Below are positions 1 to 11,900 of a stretch of DNA of 64,000 bases, piece after piece. The notes under the pieces were generated by a model. It searched no databases, was not told the DNA's origin, and saw nothing but the letters and a program-made list of their open reading frames with translations. Both the position numbers and the translations under genes were made by a program. Position 1 is the stretch's first letter. Each line of letters opens with the position of its first letter. Origin of the DNA: Cytidiella melzeri (Eukaryota; Basidiomycota; Agaricomycetes; Polyporales; Irpicaceae); contig JABYQR010000131.1 in the NCBI GenBank assembly GCA_022592445.1, forward strand, positions 1-64,000, written 5' to 3'.

Positions 1-1330
1 CGGAACTTATTGACAAACTCAAAGGAGCAAAGATATTCACCAAACTGGACGTACGATGGGGATACAACAATGTACGCATCAAGGAGGGCACGAGTGGAAG
101 GCAGCATTCAAGACCAACCTCGGCCTGTTCGAGCCAACAGTCATGTTCTTTGGACTTACCAATTCACCAGCAACGTTCCAATCCATGATGAACGAGATCT
201 TTGCAGATCTTATTGACACAGGACATGTAGTAGTTTACATGGACGACATCCTCATCTTTACCGAAGACCGGCCAACGCACGACATCCTCATCAAACAGGT
301 GTTACAACGGCTGAAAGACAACGACCTGTTCCTGAAACCGGAGAAATGCATGTTCCGACAATCGCGCATCGAATACCTTGGGCTATTGTGTCTTATAATA
401 ACCTAGAGATGGACCCGGGTAAAGTCTCGCGGTGGCCGATTGGCCAATACCCCGTAAAGTCAAAGAAGTCCAATCATTCCTTGGATTTGCCAACTTCTAT
501 CGACAGTTTATCCCCAACTTTTCCGACATTGCGCAACCATTGTATCACCTGACCAAGAAAACAACTGTATGGGACTGGACGGTGGCCTGTCAAACTGCCT
601 TTGACAATTGAAGAGAGTCTTCTGCAGTGCACCACTACTCAAGATGCCAGATGCAGGCAAACCATTCCGAGTGGAAACCGACACATCTAGTTATGCAACA
701 GGGGCGGTGCTATCCCAACAGGATGAAACAGGACATTGGCACCCCTGCGCGTATCTTTCTCAGTCAATGACGGTAACCGAACGGAATTACGACATCTACA
801 ATAAGGAGCTCCTTGCCATCATGCGTGCATTAGAGGAGTGGCGCCACTATTTGGAAGGGGCAACTTACGATTTCGACATCTACACTGACCATCAGAACCT
901 CACATATTTCAAAGAAGCACACAAATTGAACCAAAGACAAGCACGTTGGGCATTGTATCTCTCCAGATTCCGATTCCGATTATTCCACCAGCCTGGAACT
1001 ACAATGACGGTTCCTGATGCCCTATCTAGACGTGTTGATCATGATCTAGGGGGGGGTGATAATTCCGAGCAGATCCTGCTACCAGAGCATCTTTTTCATC
1101 TACGAGTCATAGATCAGGATCAACATGCAACAACCACCGACACTCCACTCCTTGACCGCATCAGACAGGCTGCTGAACTAGACGACCAAGTCAGCAATGC
1201 ACTACAAACGCTACTAGCCTCCAAAGGCAACAAAGCAGTAAAACGTGACCTAGAGGACTGGAAGGCAGAAGATGGTCTAGTTTACTACAAGGACAAGATC
1301 TACGTACCAAAAGACCAACAACTTCGATGA
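1..1330 (+). pseudogene. gypsy reverse transcriptase-RNase H, frameshifted
   Basis: RT is read in frame 3 to about position 89, then in frame 2 (56-406), then frame 1 (346-552), then frame 2 again (608-1330), so at least three frameshifts have accumulated. The first one is explained by one missing G at about 87-89 ([10 protein letters not shown]). Recognisable blocks are the [11 protein letters not shown] segment, the catalytic YMDDIL motif near 236-253, the thumb/connection region, and an RNase H domain with ETDTSSYATGAVLSQ and YNKELLAI, TDHQNLTYF. The segment ends at a TGA at 1328-1330, probably a mutated CGA, after which the same frame continues into integrase. No functional polymerase can come from this copy. 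Confidence 0.88.
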
Positions 1331-2647
1331 GACTTAGTAAAGTCGTTCCATGACACCGTGGTCACAGGACACCCTGGACGATTCAAGACAATAGAACTCA
1401 TTCAACGAACCTTCTGGTGGCCAGGCATGACTGTGTCACAAGAATACGTCACAGGGTGTGCCTCGTGTCAAAGTGTTAAGATTCAGAACCAGCCCAAGAA
1501 CATACCAATTCACCCAATCAGTTCTGAAAAGAGCTATCTACCGTTCCAAGTAGTTTCTGTTGATTTCATAGGAGAATTACCAGCAAGTGACAAGTACAAC
1601 GCAATCATGGTGGTTGTGGACCAAGGATGCACCAAGTCAACGGTACTGGTTCCGTGCACCACCAACACTTCGGCCGAAGTAACGGCTGAACTATACATGC
1701 ACAACGTGTGGCGACGCTTTGGCCTACCGGAGAAAGTCATATCTGACCGAGGACCCCAGTTTGCTGCCAAATTCCAGAGAGAACTCTGCTCTAAGTTGGG
1801 CATCCAACAGAACATCAGCACAGCATATCACCCCGAGACAGATGGCGAAACGGAACGTGTCAATCAGGAATTAGAACAGTATCTTCGAGCCTTCTGCGAT
1901 TACCGCCAAACTGATTGGGCTAGACTTCTCACTACTGCCGAGTTTGCACATAACATCCGATACCACTCGGCAATTCGGCATTCCCCATTCAAAGCACTAC
2001 TAGGATACGAACCCAGAGTAGTGGATGTCATCAATCCACATTCCAACATTCCCTCTATCACCGAGCGCATCCATCAGATGGTCCAGATCCGGGATGAGCT
2101 ACATGCCAGCAGCCGCATGGCAGCAGAAGCAGTACGCATGTCACGCAACAAACGAGGGTTTCAGCCATACACAGTGGGTCAGAAAGTCTGGCTGGAAGGA
2201 AAGAACATTACCACCACAAGGCCCTCGGCTAAACTTGCACCCAAACGTCATGGACCTTTCGAAATAACCGAGGTACTGGGACCAATCACCTACAAACTCC
2301 GACTACCATCGGACTGGAAGATCCACCCCGTGTTCCATGCCGGACTTCTCACCCCGTTTATAGAAACACCGGAGTACGGACCAGCATACACCGAACCACC
2401 CCCAGAAATCATCAATGATGAAGAAGAATACGAAGTTGAAGCAATACTCCATAGTCGACATAACAGGCAAGGGAAACTCGAATACTTGGTAAAGTGGACT
2501 GGGTATGGAGACTCGGAGAACTCATGGACTCGACCTCAAGATATGGAGAACGCCACAGAAGCTATAGCGGAGTTTCACAAGAAATACCCTAGTGCAGTAT
2601 ATAAGGACCGAGTCTCGCGGAAAACAAAGCGAAGAAATCAAGCATGA
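1331..2647 (+). pseudogene. gypsy integrase with C-terminal chromodomain
   Basis: The frame stays open from the TGA at 1328-1330 to the stop at 2645-2647. It holds a zinc-binding HHCC region (H...H...CASC), then the DDE core: D in VSVDFIGELP, D in VISDRGPQF and E in PETDGETERVNQ, all three catalytic residues kept. The GPF/Y-like region KRHGPFEITEVLGP follows, then a chromodomain beginning EYEVEAILHSR with the aromatic residues YLVKWTGY and W in ENSWT. The chromodomain reads like an HP1-type methyl-lysine binder. This part is much better preserved than RT upstream, but it cannot be translated as part of a working polyprotein because of the upstream lesions. Confidence 0.9.
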
Positions 2648-4188
2648 GCACAGCCGCTGACATTACTGCCCTTGCTATCGCTGCATCTGCTGCCCTCGTA
2701 TTCTCCATCCTCATCATCTACTACCACGTCACTGTCGTTCTCCCCGACCAACAGAGAACACTCGAACACAGTTCTCACTACATCAAAGATCGTTCCAACG
2801 CCGGCTCCCATATTCCAACTTGGGACTAAACATGTTCTTTTACCTTGCCTTTTTCCTCGCCCTGTTCTCCTTCCTGGTTCCTCATTCTTCCTTGGCTGGC
2901 AGGGCATTCCGGCCCAGCTGCCAATCTATTTCGCCTTCGCCGTTGTTTTTTCTCTCCCTGTTTTGGCTTTCCAATATACCCGAGTCACAACCGAGTTTTC
3001 TCGTGACACCATAATGTTGTTCGTGGAAAACCGTGATCAGTTAGACCAGATCAATTGGATCACGAGCAGCATCATATAAACTCGTTCTGGCCTCCCTCGA
3101 TCCCCACCAACAGGACGCCCTGATTGAGTACCACTTCCAACGAACCGTCAACCGTTGGCCAAAGAACTACACTCTCCCTATACCATCCGATTGATCTATC
3201 ATTCTCTATGTCTTTCCAAACTCCTTTCCTTTCATACCCCAACTTCTCTTCGGCCACGGCAGGCCTTCATTCATTTTCTTTACAATTATGCTCGTCTTTC
3301 CACTTTCAACAACCTCCTATGCCGATGTTGCACCTAGTAGTGCTGCACGCTTTCCTAACCTTTTATTCTCGTCTATGGCAGTCATCATGGAGTTATTTCG
3401 ACACGTCATGGAGGCGTATGAAGACGATGAGGTCTACACCATCCAATCAACACGGGGGATTTCTCACGCAACCGTACGTATTGGAGTCCCAGGTGCCGTA
3501 GGGCTTTCTGTCGAATGGCCATTTGCGACTCGTTTGGGAGCACCCCGACCACGATGGTTTCATTGACCAATGGTTCGACATTCCTGACCCCATCAACCAC
3601 GCTTGCACGTTTACACCCTCGCCTATTGTTGAATACACTACCATGCCTGGAGATCGACCTGACTGGGCCAATGCTACCATTCAGGGAAGCACTCAGACGT
3701 TCCTCATGGTCTTCCGTCAACAACTTCCCCCTGTCTTTGGCAATCGAGCAGACAAACTGGACTGTGAAGGCCCATGGCTACGGGCAGTACGAGATCAGGA
3801 ATTTCTCCGTGCAAGGACCATCCCTACTGCACGACTTCCTCTCGAGTTAGCTGCCACCGAACAAATGGTTCAACAGCTCGTCGCCTCACAGGACCAACGA
3901 GTACCAAGGTCTCGTTTTGATCTCATCCTGTGGGAATGGTTGGCACGGTTGGAGCAACTTCGAAGGGATGGGATCTTCGTCTTCGCACTACAGTCATACG
4001 ACGCGAAGCAGCATCTATCAACGCCCGGGCTAATACTCATTATTACCGAGTCCCACGCCCCCTCTGGCTCGGTCCAGAACAGAGAACAAGCCCAGGTCGA
4101 ACGCCCTCGTCAACGACGTCGTATGACTCCCCTACTCCCACACCACCTCCAAGACCACCAGCTCCCACTCCTGCCAATGCTCCATTGA
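2644..4188 (+). pseudogene. broken extra ORF between gypsy pol and 3' LTR
   Basis: An ATG at 2644 overlaps the pol stop (ATGA) and opens a 61-codon frame starting MSTAADITALAIAASAALVF, a likely membrane segment of about 20 hydrophobic residues followed by YYHVTVVLPDQQ. The frame then breaks; further plausible coding patches occur in other frames, for example 2900-3079 (another hydrophobic stretch, then FVENRDQLDQINWI) and 3523-4188 (221 codons, with VWEHPDHDGFIDQWFDIPDP). I read this as one long ORF after pol destroyed by frameshifts. Its function is unknown. A membrane-spanning product encoded after pol is reminiscent in position of env-like ORFs, but I see no fusion peptide or cleavage motif and make no such claim. 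Confidence 0.5.
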
Positions 4189-4303
4189 CCAGACTAAGGA
4201 CAGTGCCTGCCCTCATCAAGACAATGATACCACGCCGGAGTCTCCTCCTTCACCTTGACTCCACTCAGTGACGACAATGCAACACTCGCAAACAACGAGT
4301 CTT

Positions 4304-4316
4304 AAAGGGGAGGTAA
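4304..4316 (+). other. polypurine tract of the gypsy element
   Basis: The purine-rich run AAAGGGGAGGTAA lies immediately before the TGTTACGA start of the 3' LTR, where plus-strand synthesis of an LTR retrotransposon is primed. Confidence 0.7.
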
Positions 4317-5026
4317 TGTTACGAACGGTCTTCACACCCTATATTTTCCTTTACTTCTTCGATTACCTTGATAACCAGTTATCTTCTTTACAATTGCCTG
4401 ACGACCCAACTCGTCTTTCCTCCATCATTCCCTGATCCACATCGCCTCCGTTCAACACGGACTATTATGTTACCAGTTGCCTTCTGATGTCCATTCAAAT
4501 CTCGGACCTAACTCCGATTGGTTACCATTGCCTTGGTTCAACCCTCGGCCTTTCCATACCTCCGTTACCACTCCATCGGGTTCAACCCCGTCTATCCCCT
4601 GTTTCGGGTCCAACTCCGTCTATCCCCTGTTTCGGGTTCAACCCCTTCTCTATTGATTCCTGCCTCATGTTTCACCTTTCTATTGTTCCTTGTTTCCGCA
4701 CCTTGACGGTCTTTTCTCTCATTGGCTTTCCAGAGTAGTGGCTGTTCTCTGTGCATTGTTCTTCCTTTCTGTTTCTCCGATTTGCTACCACTACCTCGGA
4801 CTGGTCCAAAAGTAGTTAGGTCAACATGTATAAATAGCCGTTAGACATGGGGCTAGAACCTCAGTCTATCCACTTTGTATCAATATTCCTTCCATCGAAC
4901 CATCATCTGTCTGCCACTGTGCTTGACAGCGACCGCGCGGCCTGTACCATCATCAGACCTTGAGTGTAGCTACACCAGGGGGTTCTGACCTGACAACTTG
5001 TCCCTTGACGATAGTCGGTCTTAACA
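4317..5026 (+). repeat. 3' LTR of the gypsy element
   Basis: It begins TGTTACGAACGG right after the polypurine tract. A TATA box (TATAAATAG, 4829-4837) sits about 200 bp before the proposed end, as expected for U3-R-U5. The end at TTAACA (5021-5026) is chosen because TAACA mirrors the start; a later end is possible as no second LTR or target duplication is visible. A Pro-rich open frame near 4487-4738 contains short near-repeats of a GGTTCAACCC/CCCTGTTTCGGG unit (about 4578-4650). Confidence 0.6.
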
Positions 5027-5745
5027 AAGGCGGGGTTGACATAAGAAGTATAGAGTATAGGAACCCCTGACCGGGCTGACAAAAGTTTCTGTCTTACCAC
5101 TGATCTGCGTGAACGACTTGCGTGGTGGCTCCTAGTTCTCCTGGCACTTCGAAGGCTGAGACGAGCTGAGATGTAAATCAGTGCAAAAGTAAGGGGCGAA
5201 TTTTAAGGCTGGAGCGAATAATTTCGTGCCGCCTGCAGGAGATCAGCGTACTAATGGTTTTGCTGTGAGAGACGCAACGTACAGCTCTGACTGGGATTGT
5301 CACAGTGGGAATGTGAACGCTAATTTTCTTGCGTTGAAGAGAAGGCAGATATCAAACAGGGAATGAGGAATGGATGGCAGTGGTCGAGAGTAAAGATGAT
5401 GCATATTAAGTGCCATAAGTCGACGTCTAAAACTTACTTGCTACTGTACTAACAGTTGTAGGAGCACGAAAGTCCACTGTACAGCTGAAGATCGGTGGAT
5501 TGAGAAAGTAATAGAGGTAGTATTAAGTCGTATTCAGCTGCTTACGGTGAACTACTGTCAGTCCGATGCATGATTGTCCACATTGTGATTGAAGTTCATG
5601 AATAGTTCATGAAGCCAGCAACATTCATGCATTGAACAGAAATTATATTATTGGTATATCTACACAGCGTACATCCCAACACTGCACTACAATCCCAAAG
5701 CGACATATGGTGGAAAGGAAAAAATTAGGGGCATTATGCAGCGTT
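5027..5745. other. intergenic, no gene seen
   Basis: AT-richer sequence between the gypsy LTR and the 3' end of OPT copy A. No open frame with coding character, repeat or RNA gene was recognised. It should hold the polyadenylation region of OPT copy A. Confidence 0.5.
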
Positions 5746-8508
5746 CTATGCCCAAGTGGCAGGTCTGCAGGGATGAGGGAGGTTGTATGTCAGCACAGGG
5801 AAACATACGGGTCAAGAGGTAGACGAGATACTAACCCGAAAGTCTGGTTCGGCGCGAGGGTATAGTAAGGCTGCTTGATAGCATCGTAGGTGTTCCATGG
5901 AACAGTGTTGCCCCACCATGACTGGATGGTGGTGAGACCGATCATACCGTTCTTAGGGTATTGCAGGCAGAAGAAGACGATGATGGTCGAAACAGCAGTT
6001 CCAGAGTCGAGAGCGGCGGACAAGACGTCTAGATGATGCGTAGCAGATCGGTTGAGCTCACTTCCCCACTGCCGGACATGGAACAGATTACTCACAGTTG
6101 TACTTGGTCCACCAGGCAAAATGACGGCGACGGATGACATAGTTGAAAACAAACCCGACGGCACACCAGATGACATAGTTCGAGGGCATGGCGGGGGGGA
6201 TGAGGCCAGTGGCACTGAAGATGAGGGGCCAGTTGATGTAACGGATGACGGAGTAGTTGAACTTGTACTGGATGAGACGGGTGATGACAGGAGCGGCTGC
6301 GCCGATGAGGAAGAAGATCAAGCCGTAGTACAGCTGTCCGTGGGAGAAGATACGAGCGGGGCCAATGACAAGCTAGATAATGGAGGCTGTACCGAACACA
6401 GTGGTGCTGGGGCAGGTGAAGCCGTCGGCCTGATCAGCGCCGCACATACCGTCAATGTTGGTGAACATCCAAGCCTGAACACCGAGCTGGACGGTGCCGG
6501 CGATGACGGAAGCAACTACCTGACACCAGAACATGGGGCGAGGGCTACGCAAAGCAACCAGATCAGCCATAAAATTAAATATATGAGCAAGTTGGAAACT
6601 TACGGAATCTTCATGTAGTGCCCAAGCTTGAAGTCAGAGGTGAACTGCAGCGCCTGAGCCATGGTAATGTATCCCCATGTCTTGAACATCATCATGGCAA
6701 CGGGGCGACCAGGCAGAGCATAACCGATGATGAGCTCGGTAATGATGTTAAGGCCAACCTGGTTGTTGGTGATAGCCTGGATCATGCCAATGGGAATGAC
6801 ATAGACAAAGGAGATGATCTACAAACATCAGCGTAAGCAAATGAATGCCAACACAACGTCAAGTTGCCTTGTACCAAAGCAAGAACAAAGGCCCAGACAG
6901 GCATCTGCGTCGGCCACACCTCAATGACAATGATACCGAACACGAACATGGACACTGAATATTCACTCGATGTCAGAACCGTTGTAATAACCATTGAGCA
7001 GAGGCATGCTTACGAAGTATGATGGCATACCACCAATTGGGAACCTGGGGGTATTTAGCCATCAAGCGAGCGTGAATGTCGTTCTGCTCATGCATGGAAC
7101 GGCAAGCTTGCGTCCAAATCTGCTTTCGATAGTAGATGAGCGTGTGGACGATGGTCGAGGTGATCGACGCGAAGGAAAGACTGTAAGAGATAGCAAAGGT
7201 GGTGGAAAGGAACAAAGGCAAGTAGGCCCTGTACTTCTCTTCGCTGAAGACGTTGTTCTTGTCCACGATGTTGAGGACTTTGTATCTCTTTGCGGTGTTG
7301 TCGTAGGAGGTGGAGGACGACATGGGGAGATACTTGGCGTAGAAGGTGTTGGTGTAATATAGGCAGGGGGCGAGGATCCCTAAAGTCTGGATCAGCAAAT
7401 TGGAACGCTGCATGAGAGCAAAGAGACTTACAGTAGAACATGACCATACTGCCGACGACATTGGCCTGTGCCCACCATGGCCACGCAAGAGGAGAGCCAA
7501 CGTAGGTGATTTGGAGCCAGTCGAATGTCAAGATCGAACCACCCAGACCAGACACTTGGCCAAATATCTGGTTGACGACAATGTTCTCAGGCGCAATCCA
7601 GCAAACCCAGTTGAAGGTACTGAGGGCCTCAAAGATGTATCCGGGGAAGAACCACCAGGTGAAGGCGCCGATGAAGCCGTAAAGGAAGAAGCGTTCGCGG
7701 AAAATACCGCCACGGTTTCCGATACCCTTGTACTGCTGTGAGTGGAGCGTGTTGAAGAGCGTGCAAGTGACGAGGTTGGCGGGCCAGATCATGGACGGAG
7801 GCTGGCCCAAGAAACAACGAGCAATGCCACCAATGGAGAAACCAATGAGCTGGGTAGACATGACGAGTAGCCACTGGTAGCTAAAGTTGTACGTCTGATT
7901 GTAGTACACTCGTTGCACCGCAACGATGTCGGTCTATAATGGCGTAGTCAGGTTTATTTCAGACAACGTAGTTGCGGAACTTACAGCATATGCAGAGCCA
8001 GCACCTACACCGGCCATGATGGTGATGAGGACGTGCTCCTTGATGGTATAAGGACCAGGGTTGAGGGAAAAGCCGAAGATCTTGACCGAAGGAACGACGC
8101 GAGCCCAGAGACGGAGGAGGGGGAAGGAGATAAGCTGAGCCACGACGCCTGTAATGGTGACGGAAGGGTACCGGAAGAAGAAGAACTGGTTCAGACCAGG
8201 AATGAGAATGGCCCACAGGACACCGACAAACCAAGCCCTGAAAGTGTTCACAGGCATGTCGGGGTCGTCGGTGTTGGCGACAGCAGACCTGACTTCGGGG
8301 TAGGGCGAATCATCCTCCAAAGACTCGATATGGGCGAGGTCGAGATTGGGGTCGTCGAAATCGGCAACGGCGACCTCGGCAAGGCCTGAACAGAGAGAGT
8401 ATATATAGATCAGCTTTTGCAAAGGGGGAGTGGGTCAAGTTGCGTATGAGGATGCTTCTCCTCTTGCTGGAGGTCGTACTTCTCCTCGTGAAGGGAAGGT
8501 TCAGACAT
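5746..8508 (-). pseudogene. OPT oligopeptide transporter, copy A, broken
   Basis: Nine exons, in transcript order: 8508-8448, 8385-7985, 7933-7432, 7379-7014, 6954-6875, 6818-6604, 6544-6096, 6028-5836, 5764-5746. Together they give 2286 nt, a whole number of codons, ending GPATWA-stop. The product is a proton-coupled oligopeptide transporter of the OPT family with about 12-16 membrane helices; the family signatures SLNPGPYTIKEH and [13 protein letters not shown] are present. Two lesions disable it: codon 599 is TAG (6373-6375) where copy B has TGG, and the intron-1 donor reads ATACGC where copy B has GTGAGC. Every other exon junction matches copy B. A TATA box remains upstream, so it may still be transcribed. 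The stop would remove the last fifth of the protein. Confidence 0.85.
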
Positions 8509-8558
8509 AGCGGCCTGTGGGTCGAAAGTGCAAAGAAACCTGTTGGACTCGAGTGACG

Positions 8559-8565
8559 TTTTATA
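8559..8565 (-). promoter_or_regulatory. TATA box of OPT copy A
   Basis: TATAAAA on the minus strand, about 50 bp before the ATG at 8508. The copia LTR starts 19 bp further upstream, so the core promoter is kept but all upstream control sequence has been moved 5.2 kb away. Confidence 0.5.
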
Positions 8566-8583
8566 CAGTTCTGAACAACCCGG

Positions 8584-8948
8584 TTTTGTAGGGTTACGAG
8601 AGGCTCGATCTAAAGTACGCGAAGCGTGTAAGGAGAACTCAGTTAGCCTCGAACGTATAGTGAGGAAACTAAATGAATAACACGCCAACTTACCTAAAGT
8701 ACGCAAAGCGTGTAAGGAGAACTACGGTACATCAGATACTGTAGGAATCGATATAACATGAACCTAGCTTACCTCAGTTAGCCTCGAACGTATAGTGAGG
8801 AAACTGAGGAACAGCCATGCGATGCGCGAGCGCGTTAAGCAAACAATTATGTAATCTATCAACTGTATAGTGCTCGCGCGTGAGTCCGTAAAAGGAAAGT
8901 GAGAAAGAACGTTACGTTCATGCCCAATGAACTAAGAAAACTACAACA
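8584..8948 (-). repeat. 3' LTR of copia W
   Basis: 365 bp, ends TGTTGTAG...CCCTACAAAA in element orientation. It contains two internal repeats: a 28-nt unit around AAGTACGCGAAGCGTGTAAG (about 8612 and 8697) and a 25-nt unit around GCCTCGAACGTATAGTGAGG (about 8646 and 8778). Repeated units inside the U3 part of an LTR often act as enhancers; that role here is inference. Confidence 0.92.
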
Positions 8949-8970
8949 CGCCCACTCAGCGGGTATGAAC

Positions 8971-11900
8971 TCACAATACACCCATTCCATCCATGAAGCG
9001 GTAGTGCTTCTCACGTGCGAGAGCCTTTGTAAGAACATCGGCAACTTGATCTCCAGTGGGAACATACTCCGGAATGATCAATTCCTGATCATAAGCGTTG
9101 CGCGTGAAGTGATAGCGAACGGCGATGTGCTTCGTGCATTCGTGATGCTCAGGATTCTTGATGAGCGCTATGGCGGATTGGTTGTCGATAAGAAGAGGGA
9201 CGGTGTATCCAGCAGAAAGATATCCAAGTTCGACAAGGAATGAACAAAGCCAAATGGCTTCCTTGGTAGCATGCGAGGCGGCCATGTACTCAGCCTCAGT
9301 GCTCGAGAGAGCCGTAGAGTGTTGCCTCTTTGACGACCAACTAATGGCAGTACCGGCAAGCATGAAGACATACCCAGTGATAGAGCGACGGTCGTTGATG
9401 TCAGAGGCCCAATATGCATCGACGTAGCCAATGAGGTCGGGAGAAATGCCATCTTGTGCGCCCGGAGGAGTCCCACGATAAGTGAGGTGAAGGTCTTTGT
9501 TCGTCTGAAGGTAGCGATAGACCCGAGTGATAGCATTGAAGTGATCGCGACTGGGAGTCGCTGCGTGTTTGCTCAATACGCCCACTGAATACGCAAGGTC
9601 AGGGCGAGTGCCTATCATGGCGTACATTAGCGAACCGAGCATCGACTGGTAGAGTTTGATGTCAGAGTCGGGTTCGGCCTCCGTGAGCTTGACGAGCTTA
9701 GCGTTGGCGTCCATGGGAGTGGATACTGGTCGGCAGTCTGCGAGGTCAAATCGGGCTAGGATTGTTTTGATGAACTGGCGTTGAGAGAGTTCGATGGTGC
9801 GCTTCGAGCGGTCGCGAATGATCTCCATGTTGAGGATCCAGCGAGCTTCGCCTAAATCGGTCATGTCGAAGATTTTCCTGAGCTTGTCCTTGTAGCGAAG
9901 GATGGCTGGCAGGTTCTTGGAAACGAGGAGCATGTCGTCGACATAGACAGCGCAGATGAGAACGAAATCAGCTTTCTTCTTGTAGAAGACGGCGTGGTCG
10001 TAGTCGGAGCGAGTGAAACCTAGGCTAGCGAACTCCTTCGAAAGACGTAGGTACCATTCGCGACTGGCTTGCTTGAGACCATAGAGGGACTTGCGCAATT
10101 TCCAGACCATGTCGGCTTTGGCTTCAAAACCGGGAGGACACTTCATGTAGATTTCTTCCTTGAGATCGCCGTTAAGGAAAGTGGACTTGACGTCCATTTG
10201 GTGGATATCCATGTCTTCCTGTGTGGCAATAGCAAGGATGGCGCGGATGGAGGTGAATTTAGAGACAGGGGCAAAGGTTTCGGAGTAGTCGATACCTTCA
10301 ACCTGCGTGAACCCCTTTGCGATGAGACGGGCCTTGTGCTTGACGATTTTGCCGTCAGGGCCTCTCTTGATGGCGAAGACCCAGCGGCAGTCCACTAGCG
10401 TACAATCCTGTGGTCTTGGAACCTCGTCATAGAGCTCTGCTTTGAAAAAAGCTTGCATCTCAGAGATGCATGCGAGCTTCCACTCGAGGGCGTCTGGGTG
10501 TGCCATAGCCTGAGCGTATGTCTGCGGAGGTTGGTCCAAAGATGCCGCAAGGGCGACTTGATCTCCGACGAAACTAGTGTCGGCCGCGTCATGGTAGTCG
10601 TCCTCCTCGTCAATGTCCTCAATGCCTTGTTGCGTAGCGTTTTCCCTGACTTTTCGAATAGCCTCGATGGACGCCTTGTTCCGAGCATCAAGCTTGAACT
10701 TGGGGTGGTCATCTTGATCCGGGGTTCGCTTCGAACGCAATGAACGGCGAACTTGAGGAGCGGAAATGGGTACCGGATATGGCTGATTGGGAACTGGCGG
10801 TGCAGGCACGCGTCTAGCGCGAGATCGAGTGACTGCCCCATGACCCGCGTTACCCTGTGGGACGGCATCCTCTTCAGCCGAAGCCGGAGGTGGAGGAGAG
10901 GCCACGCACAAAAGGGTTTGCTCGGCATGGGACGCTGCGCTTCAATCGTCCGTCAACGTCAAAGGTTTGTCTCCAGCTGCACAAGTAGCCTGAGGGTTGT
11001 CTGAGGAGGCAGTGGGAGGAGGAGTGTCGAAGCTGTCGTCGACGTCGATGATGACACGGTCGGCCCCCGAATTGGGACCTTCGTCGAAGATGACGTCTCG
11101 GGACTCGAAAATCCGGCCTGAAGGGCAATGAACCACAACGTAGGCCTTCCGGTTTTCTGCAAAACCAAGGTGGATGCATTGGAGTGATTTCGGATCGAGT
11201 TTGCAACGATTCTTGTCGGGGACGTGAACGTGAGCGGTGCACCCGAAAATTCGGAGGTGCGAGACGGAGGGTTTGTTACCTGTGTAAACTTCATGAGGAG
11301 TCTTGCCAGCGAGGTGACGAGTAGGAGTGCAATTGAGGATGTGAGCAGCAAAGCGGACTGTGTATCCCCAGTATGATATGGGAAGTCCAGCGTCGTTGAG
11401 CATAGCGCGTGCCATCTCGACAAGAGTGCAGTTCATGCGCTCTGCAACACCGTTCTCTTGAGGAGTGTACGCGGTTGTCTTCTTGTGGTGAATTCCCTTG
11501 TTGCGGAGAAAATCCTGGAACGTCTTCGAGTCGTACTCGCCTCCGCCATTGCTCCGGAAAAAATTTCCGCGTTCTCCGGTCTCGACCTCAGCGCGAAGGT
11601 AGAATGCTTCAGTCTCTGCCTGAGTTTGACTCTTGGCTTTCAGCAGAGAAACGGTGAGACGTTCGCTGGCCTCATCTACAAAGGTAACGAAATACCTGTG
11701 ACCCTGAGGGGTTTGAGTTTCCATAGGACAGCAGACGTCGGAGTAAACACGGTAAAGTACGCGTGAACTCTTGTCATGGGTTTCCTTAGGGATAGGCTTG
11801 CGCGTCTGTTTGCCCTCGAGGCAAGGGACACAGATCGTGCTGGGTCGACTGGACTGGCCGATGATCTCCATACCTTGAACCATGCCCTGTCGAACCATCT

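Larger units (their letters stand above)
1..5026 (+). mobile_element. Ty3/gypsy chromovirus, 3' part, decayed
   Basis: This is the downstream portion of a gypsy-type LTR retrotransposon; gag, protease and the start of RT lie before the window. The order RT, RNase H, integrase, chromodomain, extra ORF, polypurine tract, 3' LTR is seen directly. The integrase-chromodomain order places it among chromoviruses, which target insertion by reading chromatin marks. The copy is dead: the RT region is split over three frames, an in-frame stop separates RNase H from integrase, and the region after pol is broken into many frames. The right border at 5026 is inferred from the LTR termini (TGTTA/TAACA) because the partner LTR is outside the window. 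Confidence 0.9.

Noticed and set aside
6052..6618. 188-codon acidic open frame on the plus strand
   Set aside because: Antisense to OPT copy A exons; composition follows from the reverse complement of membrane-helix codons.
8440..8450. AT-AC (U12-type) intron as explanation for ATACGC at OPT copy A intron 1
   Set aside because: The intron ends CAG, not AC, and ATACGC does not match the U12 donor ATATCC; copy B has an ordinary GT donor at the same place.
10942..10944. Programmed TGA readthrough between integrase and RT of copia W
   Set aside because: X and Y have no stop at this point of pol, and W has another disabling change; a simple CGA-to-TGA mutation is the plainer reading.
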